The translations under genes were made by a program, and so were the position numbers. This document shows, one piece after another, positions 56,851 through 64,000 of a stretch of DNA of 64,000 bases (its first letter is position 1; each line of letters opens with the position of its first letter). The notes under the pieces were generated by a model, which was not told the origin of the DNA, did not search any database, and was given only the letters and a program-made list of their open reading frames with translations. Source of the stretch: Aphrophora alni (taxonomy: Eukaryota; Arthropoda; Insecta; Hemiptera; Aphrophoridae); assembly GCA_963513935.1 (NCBI GenBank), contig OY740772.1:17020098-17084097 (forward strand), written 5' to 3'.

Positions 56851-58104
56851 TATTTCAATTAAAGTTATTTTTTGAGCATATATTGGCAATATATGAAGAG
56901 TCTTTTTTTCACGTTTTAGATAACTCAAAATTTGGGGTAGCTGCTATAAGAAAAAAATACGATTTTATAAAAATCATCTCTAACGATTTTGATCAAAGTT
57001 TGCTTAAATACAGCCACTAAACGCCCAAACAAAACGATCTTTTTAAAATCGCAGTTCGTGAGTTATCAATAAAAACTAAATAACCAGTAAATGTTATAAA
57101 AGACGGCCGTTCTCAAAACTATCTCGACCGATTTCGTTCAAATTTTAGTGAAATGTGTAGATGGATAAACAAAAGTCAAAAAACTACTATGAGTAAGGAA
57201 TAATGGCCAGAAAATTATCTTTAACTGGCGTCTATATAAACTTGATTTTACTCAAATACGATTACGGTGATGACTTGTTTATTGTTCAAGGGAAGCAAGT
57301 TTAGGCCCTTATTCATGCATGATTCATTAACATCTACGTTCATTTATTCTTTTTGATTAGAAAACTAATTAACAGACAATTTTTGTGATGAATAGGTTGT
57401 TTTTTATGTAGTTTATTGATGGATGATTGAGAAAGTTTGTGTAATGTTTTTGTAGAGTACTAGTTATTTTAAATACTAAAATCAATTTCTAAATATAATA
57501 TACTATTTGAAATATTTGGGTGTTTTTTTTTACTAAATTCTAAACCATTTTTCCTAAAGGATTCTATTCAACTTAATCTAACCTTTTGATAGAAGATAAA
57601 AAAGTATTTTCAAAATATATTATATTTTATGAAGACATCTTTATTTCTTTAAATCCGAATTTCATAATTTTACTTAAATTAATGTCCATTATCTTGTCCA
57701 AAATTATTCCCCTTTTTTAACGAACACTCTATTTGTCTTAATTAAATTTGTCATTTTTTTAGTAAATTGTGAAAATCATAAATTTGTTTTTTTATGTCAA
57801 CTACCCATAAATTTTGAATTATGAACAAATGTAAATTAAACAGCTCAAGATATTGCCAAAATATGCCCTTATATCAATATTTATAAAATTTTATTAACAA
57901 CATCAAATTTTGTTTAAAATAGCCTATATCAAATTAGATTGGTCCTTGTATTTTGCTGTAGAGCATTGCTCATACAGCAGACAGACAAACGAGGGGATTT
58001 CAAACCGATGTTTCAACAAAAAATATCACTATTGATTTTTGACCAACATAACTTTCTCTATACAATGTAAGGCTTTTCAAGAGTTCACGACCTAACCTAA
58101 CCTA
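56851..58104. repeat. Two family F copies between inverted family C copies
   Basis: Family F words at 56930-57160 (GGGGTAGCTGCTATAAG, TAACGATTTTGATCAAAGTT, ACCGATTTCGTTCAAATTTT) and 57780-57960 (TATGTCAACTACCC, CAAGATATTGCCAAAATATG). No coding sequence. The segment could be the interior of one element bounded by family C. Confidence 0.45.
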
Positions 58105-58285
58105 CCTGGATCTACACTTTTTCCCTTGTAGTCTTCAGTTAAATCCCTCTTTTTCACATTTCTCATAGGATTTCTTTTGATCAACTTTTGTTTTCTTCCG
58201 ACCCTGTTACTAGATACAACGACTAGGGGGTACTTCGTTGTTTCTTCTTTTCTTCCATTTTCATAATAGAGAGATTTTTAACCTT
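58105..58285 (-). repeat. Dispersed repeat family C, copy 3
   Basis: Reverse complement landmarks TGGATCTACACTTTTTCCC, TTAAATCCCTCTTT, TTTTCTTCCGACCCTG and TTTCTTCTTTTCTTCC. A CCTAACCTAACC run lies directly outside at 58090-58102. Confidence 0.75.
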
Positions 58286-58974
58286 TAAATAACAAGGGGT
58301 GAAATATTCCATTACAATTTGGCGTACTGGTTCAGTGAAGCTGATTTTGAAAATGAAGTCTGTTTAAAAAAAAAATTAGTCATTTTTTAAACAATAACAG
58401 AACGGTTTTTCTGGAGAGATCAAAGTACTGATGTTTGGATCTTTAAAATCTACACCATTTGAAGTAAAAGGTTCACTGACTGTTTTAACTTTGTGTTAAT
58501 ATTTAGTTTTGTGAATGAGCGCGTGAGAAAATTTGCACCATTTGTTTCTATTTATAAAGATAGATTGTTCGAGTACTGATTGGGGGAGGGGGGCAGAAGA
58601 GAAAGGACGTTGATTGCTATCAATACAAGACCAAGACGAATAAAGCAAACTGTCACTTAAGAGCAGTATCCATAACGTACAGGCGTAAGACGAGCATAAA
58701 CAATGTGCTAGGAAAGTTCTAAACCCGGAGAGAGAAATTGCGTAGGTTTGTGATACATTTGTTTTACGCGATTATAATTTCCATAGTATGAACAGTTGGG
58801 TGTACAGTTTAGAAAGTCCAAAAGTAGGCCGTACGATATCTTTAACTTTCAATAACCACGAGTATTGATCTTTATTAGCATCGGAAGAGATAGTTTTACC
58901 TAACAAATTTGTTTTCTTATAGTTTATAGACGGAAAACTCACTGTCAACATCGCTTTATAAAACAAGTCGATGA
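58286..58974. other. No gene recognised
   Basis: Non-coding. The 69-codon minus frame at 58772-58981 runs into the adjacent family A copy and has no recognisable domain. Confidence 0.4.
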
Positions 58975-60400
58975 AGCCCAATCTGGTATTTTACTTAGCA
59001 CCATCATACAATCAGATCCTCTAATTGTAACGCCCAATAGTTGGTTTCTCGTGCTTTGTAGGAAATGTTAAAATTTCATTAGGTTAAAAAACCTAACCTA
59101 ACCGTAGGGCAAGTTTGTTCAAATAGTTGTTACACTGGTTTTCCGAACCTCGTAGTTGTGTATACGTATGTAATTTTCTTAACGTCTGCTATACCCTAAC
59201 GGACCTGGTAGATTTATATCTTAAAGCTTCCATTCGCTTCGCTCGTATCTGTCACTCGTCTTGAAACTGTATATACAGTATGAGTCAAAAGTATGGATAC
59301 ACCCTGTTGAATTTTAAATGGATAAAGATAGAAAAATGAAAGTCAGGACACCTTTCTAGGAAATAAAAGTGAACTTTTTAGCCACTATTACAACTTTGCT
59401 CATTTCCCCAAAATGGGATTTTAGGGGGGCAGCTCAAATTTTTTAAATTTAAAGACCCATTAAGTGACACCTCATTTTAAAGTCCTTAATTAAAGAAGAA
59501 GAACAGTGGAAACCAGAGCTTTCTATTTCAACCCAGTACAAAATGGCAGCTCATTGGTTGTCTATTGGGGTTATTTACCACCTGAATGTGGATGTTCATA
59601 TTTTGCCTCAATGAAGTTTTACTTAATTTCAATGAGCTGCCATTTTGTACTGGGTTGAGATAGAAAGCTCTGGTTTCCACTGTTCTTCTTCTATAATCAA
59701 GGACTTTAAAATGAGGTGTCACTTAATGGGTCTTTATATTTAAAAAATTTGAGCTGCCCCCCAAAAATTCCCATTTTGGGGAAATGGGCAAAGTTGTAAT
59801 AGTGACTAAAAAGTTCACTTTTATTTCCTAGAAAGGTGTTCTGAGTTTCATTTTTCTATCTATATCCATTTTAAATTTAACAGGGTGTATCCATACTTTT
59901 GACTCACACTGTATATTGAAGCTTATACTTGCCACGATCGTGTCTGTGTTACTGATATCAAAGCTATACTTATATGACGGAGCTTGCACTCTCTAAACTA
60001 CTATTGATATATCGGCTCTGAGTGGATCTTGTAATTATACGAATATTTCATTTTTTGGGGAGATCAGAGATCAAAATTACATTTTTAACAATAACTTCAG
60101 TATTTTGTCATCGTGTAGATGCGGAATTGGTACCATTACATGCAGAATTGAAATATCCACGTTTTTATCTAAAGTTGAAAAATGCACGAAATACGAACAA
60201 AAAACTGAAATGCTATTTTGACAGTTTTAATTAGATTTTTCTGAATTTTCAAAAAAGGTTTTATCCTATATGAGCACACAATACAAAATTTCATGTTCTT
60301 ATCATATTTTGTGTGACCGCTATCCTGCTTAAGTACAGACGACGTATACAATGGCGACGATCGGCATGTCGAAAATCAGTTTTTCAGTTTCCCAAGGCCA
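58975..60400 (-). repeat. Interspersed repeat family A, copy 7, split by a MITE
   Basis: Before the split: CAGATCCTCTAATTGTAACG, GTAGGAAATGTTAAA, CAAGTTTGTTC, CCATTCGCTTCGCTCGTATC (59229). After it: TTTTTTGGGGAGATCAGAGA, TAACTTCAGTATTTTGTCAT, GATGCGGAATTGGTACCATT, AGTACAGACGACG. The break coincides with the palindromic element at 59276-59911. Confidence 0.8.
59276..59911. mobile_element. Palindromic mariner-type MITE, 636 bp, TA target duplication
   Basis: Arms 59276-59556 and 59630-59911 are near-perfect inverted repeats of about 281 bp around a 73-bp spacer. The outer ends read CAGTATGAGTCAAAAGTATG and, inverted, CAGTGTGAGTCAAAAGTATG. TA lies immediately outside both ends (59274-59275 and 59912-59913), the Tc1/mariner target duplication. 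The ~195-bp frame at 59528-59722 spans the spacer and has no transposase features. High arm identity suggests recent insertion or arm gene conversion. It interrupts family A copy 7, so it is younger. Confidence 0.95.
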
Positions 60401-61919
60401 TTAAACGTAAAGATTACCGAACAAGAGGGGTCGACAATTTTGACGATTACCAAACTTATCTTCTTCGTATACAGGTTAAATAAAATAGAGTTTTTGGAAT
60501 TAAAATTATCATATCAAATCTTACTATATAATGTTTTCAGAAATTCGTATGATTTGTAACGCAGATGAAAAGAATTACTGCAGGGAAAACTACGCACTGA
60601 ATAAACTCGGACACATTTTTACGCTACAATAAATTAAAAGTTCTTTGAAAACGTCTAATATTCTTTACGACCGTTTACTCGTTTATCGCGGGGCGGTTCT
60701 CTGGATAATATTTCCAAACCCCATTAAATCATGAACACTACATATCGAGTACTTAATATTGTTTCTCAATAATGGGATTTTCTGTACAGAAATTCTAAGA
60801 AAATCCATTCGGTGCAACGATATAATATAAAGCACAACAAACACTCCGGTGATTGCATCTAGGTGTAGAAGGAGTGTTCAGCATGTGAACGAAGTTTAAT
60901 GGTTCTTAGAAAACAGACTGCTGTAAATATGGTCATTCAGACAGACGGGAAGCGGTATTAAAGTTTAAGTCTATAAAAATGGATGGAGGCGTACAAGCGT
61001 GCTTTGGTGTTCCATTGCCAATTGGTTAACGTCTGCAGCTAACATATGCCTTATTGTTAAAAGTGTCAAAATCATTAGTCATCGTTTCTACCCGCTCGTT
61101 AAAGTCTCCAGTCACATACGTGTATATTATTACGTTCTAGACCAGTATCAATAGAATATTTACGTTAAATTATTTATTAGGGTTAAAATGCGGATAATAA
61201 ATCTGGACTATTATTACTAGTGAACAGGATACTTTGATCCTGAATAAATCCTTCGTGTGAACTAAATGTGACGACAGTCTAGCGAGTGTCGTGACACAAA
61301 AATGTTCCTGGGCGTAGAAGAAACAATAAATAATACTACAGTTATTTTACGCGTGAACAAAACACCATTTTTATGAATAAATAAGAATTTTAATACTCCA
61401 CAGATGAGTAGCTCCATGCATTATGATTGTGATTTACCAATCACAGTGGTGGTAAATATTATGCTCTACCCATCGATGTATTAAAATCCAGGAATATTAT
61501 TCCATTAATTGAAAACAGAACCCAACTGGTGGCAGGTTGGGAATTTTTGGAGGCGTAAGCGATCTGACTATTGTTACATGAAACTATATCTAGTTCGGGA
61601 AGGGATATCAACAAACAAAATATTCTAAATGTTACATAAGTCTTAATTTATTTAATATTTTGTATTATAATGATTACCGGTATGGTTAGGGTTTTATTTA
61701 ATATAAATGAAAATATTTAAAAAAAAGCTAATAAGGAGGAATGTTTCAACATTTTTTTTATCAGGTAGCCTAAAATCTTCCCGTAGAATAGTTTTTGAAA
61801 ACATACCATTTGTCATTTTTTTTTTAAAACCCATCCCTAAAACCAAATAAAATAGTAATTGTCAGTCAAAAAGTAGAAATGTAAACATGAAAGTCGTCTT
61901 TAAAAATATGTACAGTGTG
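60401..61919. other. No gene recognised
   Basis: This is one of the least repetitive parts of the window and is slightly GC-richer in places (60880-61130). I see no frame above chance, splice pattern or RNA gene. A TATAAAAATGG at about 60973 could pass for a TATA box but has no supporting context. Confidence 0.4.
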
Positions 61920-61934
61920 TTAGTAAACTCCTTC

Positions 61935-62010
61935 CCCTCCTGAAGTTTCACTAAGTCACCTGGAGTTTCACTAAGTCACCTGGAGTTTCCCTAGGTTATC
62001 TGAAGTTTCT
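61935..62010. repeat. Short tandem repeat, ~22-bp period
   Basis: CTGAAGTTTCACTAAGTCAC, CTGGAGTTTCACTAAGTCAC, CTGGAGTTTCCCTAGGTTAT and CTGAAGTTTC, about 3.5 copies. Confidence 0.9.
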
Positions 62011-62719
62011 TTTGTAATAATTTGGAATTTTTCACTTCCCCCATAAAAAGGGAAATTTTGGGGTACTCTAAATTGTCATTTAGTAATCCGCATCTTGTGA
62101 CATGTAAAATTAAAAATTAATAAAAAAAGACAAAATTAATTGTCCTCACGAAATATTTTTTGGATAACCATAATCAAAATGGCGGCTCAAAATGTATTGG
62201 AAATTTTAAAATTATAAAATCTCTAAATATGTGAAATCAGAAAACTAAAGATTTAAAAAAATGTTCACTAGACGAACCATTCGACGTTGAAATGAATTTT
62301 ACTTATCACACAAAAGTGTGGTACTTTTGTGCACACTCAAAATTTTTAAAAAGAACTACAACACGTGGCATATTCAATTAAACTGTTTTAAAATCAAAAC
62401 TAATATCAATAAAAAATTCACTTTTAACTTTATTAAAAATGTTATTTCAAAATATGGGTAATTTTTGAAAATATTGTATTGTATTTTAACAGTTGGTATT
62501 ATAATTAAGTTTGAACACTTAATTTAAATAACCACAACATTCTAACGGTGAACACGAACTATCACTTTCATGTTAACACACTGTATGTACATTTAAATAG
62601 AGCCTAAACTTGTGTTAAACGCTTCACAGCTCAAATAGTTTTCGATTAAAATCGACCTTCCAATGACACCGGTTCATTTAGGTTTAACGGGTGAACTGTA
62701 ATATATTTACTTGTGATTT
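62011..62719. other. No gene recognised
   Basis: AT-rich; AAAATGGCGGCTC at 62178 recalls family A. CACACAAAAGTGTGGTACTT near 62309 is a small palindrome-like patch. Confidence 0.4.
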
Positions 62720-63080
62720 TGCACAATGATTTCGGTCATTATTTTTCACATTTCATTAAAATTCGACGAAACTGGTGTAGCCGTTTTTGTGAAAAAAGTT
62801 CTGCTCAATTTAATTTTTTACCGATAATTCACGAACTGCCATTTTTTGTTAGGTTCTTAGAAGCTACATTAGAACAATATTTGATGAAAACCGTTATTGC
62901 TGATTTTGAGCAAATCGTATTTTTTTTCCTTTATGACAACTAGGCCTACCTTTAAATTTTGATGTCAAAAAAATGAAAAATATTTCACTAGATATTAATA
63001 AAATGCCCACGTACTAAATTTGATTAAAATCAGGTCACACTTTTAGAGCACCGAAAAAACGACAAATTCCAGAAAGACAG
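62720..63080 (+). repeat. Dispersed repeat family F copy
   Basis: Landmarks TTCATTAAAATTCGACGAAA, GCCGTTTTTGTG, TTTATGACAACTAGGCC, CCTTTAAATTTTGATG, AATTTGATTAAAATCAGG. The 76-codon frame over it (62713-62943) is repeat-derived. Confidence 0.55.
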
Positions 63081-64000
63081 AATTTTAAAAAAAAAACTTT
63101 GTTTGGACTCAAGGGACCTCGTAATTGATATATCTGCAGAAAACTTGACATAAATTTATGACTTACAAATACTATATACTACGTTTATGTAAAAAAGTAA
63201 TAAACTAGCTAGTTGTTTCCAGTTAAGAATTTTAACGGTTGTTCAAATTAATTTATATGTTTATTAACCAAAACACTGCAACATCTACTGTAACACTGTT
63301 GGGTTTGACAACTCAATTATTAAAATCGGCCCTATTGTAAAGAAAAATGAGGTAGTCGTAGGCATTCCAGGAATTAAATATACGATAATTATTTTGGTTA
63401 GATATTGATTAACCATACTACTTGAAATGCATAACAGCTGATACAAATGTCGTAAAATGTATGACGTCACTACTCAGAAATGCACTCGTGGGGCTGGTGA
63501 GTGCCGACAATGAATACCGAAGTTGATTGACGGTTCCCTCGTACTCAACAGACACTCACCAGACTATGGCTCGAGTGACTGGTGACTGCTATACGTAAGA
63601 AATCTACTGCAACCTTTTACCTAGTATTTATAGCTTAATGTGTGCATATTATCAATTATCCTGAGGAAACAATCAACAGAAGTAGGGAGAAAGCTGACAA
63701 GAAGCAATAGGGGTGACATGAAGTTGCGTTACGCAATATTGGGCGGCCATAGGTCGCATACTACCACGCCTACTTCGGACATAAACTTAGGACATATCTA
63801 TGTGCGCAATCTGTTGCATAGAGTTAAGGAATGTAACATATAGCAATAACAACACAAAGAGATTTTAATAGTTCAGTGACTTCAATGCTTGGGTTGTAGC
63901 AGTTCTTCCATCGGCTACGGTGAGTGAAAAGTTAATTTAAAGTTTAAATTAGATGTTCGTTTTGGTTTTCTTCTTTCCGCGTGAAACAACATATTAGGAT
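63081..64000. other. No gene recognised; possible 5' exon edge at right
   Basis: 63493-63502 and 63555-63564 hold a 10-bp inverted repeat (CTGGTGAGTG / CACTCACCAG). The plus strand from about 63640 is less AT-rich with a 67-codon frame, and CTACG-GTGAGT near 63915-63924 fits a splice-donor consensus. Without a downstream acceptor in the window this cannot be called an exon. Confidence 0.3.

Noticed and set aside
59528..59722. 64-codon minus frame
   Set aside because: Spans the spacer and inner arms of the palindromic MITE; its openness is explained by the inverted repeat.
60970..60985. TATAAAAATGG as a promoter
   Set aside because: In DNA this AT-rich the word is expected by chance, and no coding sequence or initiator context follows.

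Overview
The window looks like repeat-dominated nuclear DNA of an arthropod, most likely an insect and perhaps a hemipteran. The evidence is very AT-rich sequence, no bacterial-style gene packing, runs of the insect telomere motif TTAGG/CCTAA at several places, and many eroded LINEs, Helitrons and mariner-like elements. I recognise no intact host gene, tRNA, rRNA or CRISPR array. The window is probably intergenic or lies inside very long introns. Almost every long reading frame is either chance or part of a decayed mobile element.

Layout. 0-4 kb: a TTAGG-bearing tandem repeat (1-405), then a 5'-truncated LINE with poly-A tail (3.04-3.88 kb). 5-7 kb: three copies of an interspersed repeat (family A) that recurs at 43, 46, 52 and 59-60 kb. 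9-9.9 kb: a decayed jockey-like LINE on the minus strand with a readable YADD motif. 12-20 kb: dispersed repeat families C, E and F and an interrupted fold-back structure (17.4-19.3 kb). 21.3-22.9 kb: seven 121-bp tandem repeats abutting a Helitron tail (minus strand) with a helicase C-terminus carrying one in-frame stop. 28-29.7 kb: two tandem, broken Ulp1-like cysteine-protease domains followed by a broken Pif1-like helicase, all minus strand. 30.5-31.15 kb: RNase H and zinc-knuckle end of another LINE (minus). 32.6-34.16 kb: a probable non-autonomous Helitron filled with about five 290-bp repeats. 36.87-37.62 kb: a GC-richer coding-like minisatellite with a 117-bp (39-codon) higher-order unit. 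41-50 kb: five inverted-repeat pairs, plus single copies, built on a motif resembling the hammerhead-ribozyme core (CTGANGA ... GAAAC), as found in Penelope-like elements. 43.7-44.5 kb: two adjacent unrelated tandem arrays. 47.2-47.96 kb: a mariner/IS630-type transposase relic. 52.36-54.85 kb: a Helitron with both ends recognisable and a deleted helicase gene. 59.28-59.91 kb: a 636-bp near-perfect palindromic mariner-type MITE inside a family A copy.

How the parts relate. Nothing here forms a host pathway; the interest is in element biology. There are at least three Helitron loci at different stages of decay, two of them associated with tandem arrays. Nested insertions give a relative chronology (family A before the palindromic MITE; the fold-back arm before family E). 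The least explained features are the protease-protease-helicase remnant at 28-29.7 kb and the ribozyme-like inverted repeats at 41-50 kb. All protein calls come from reading conserved motifs by eye; none was checked by database search.
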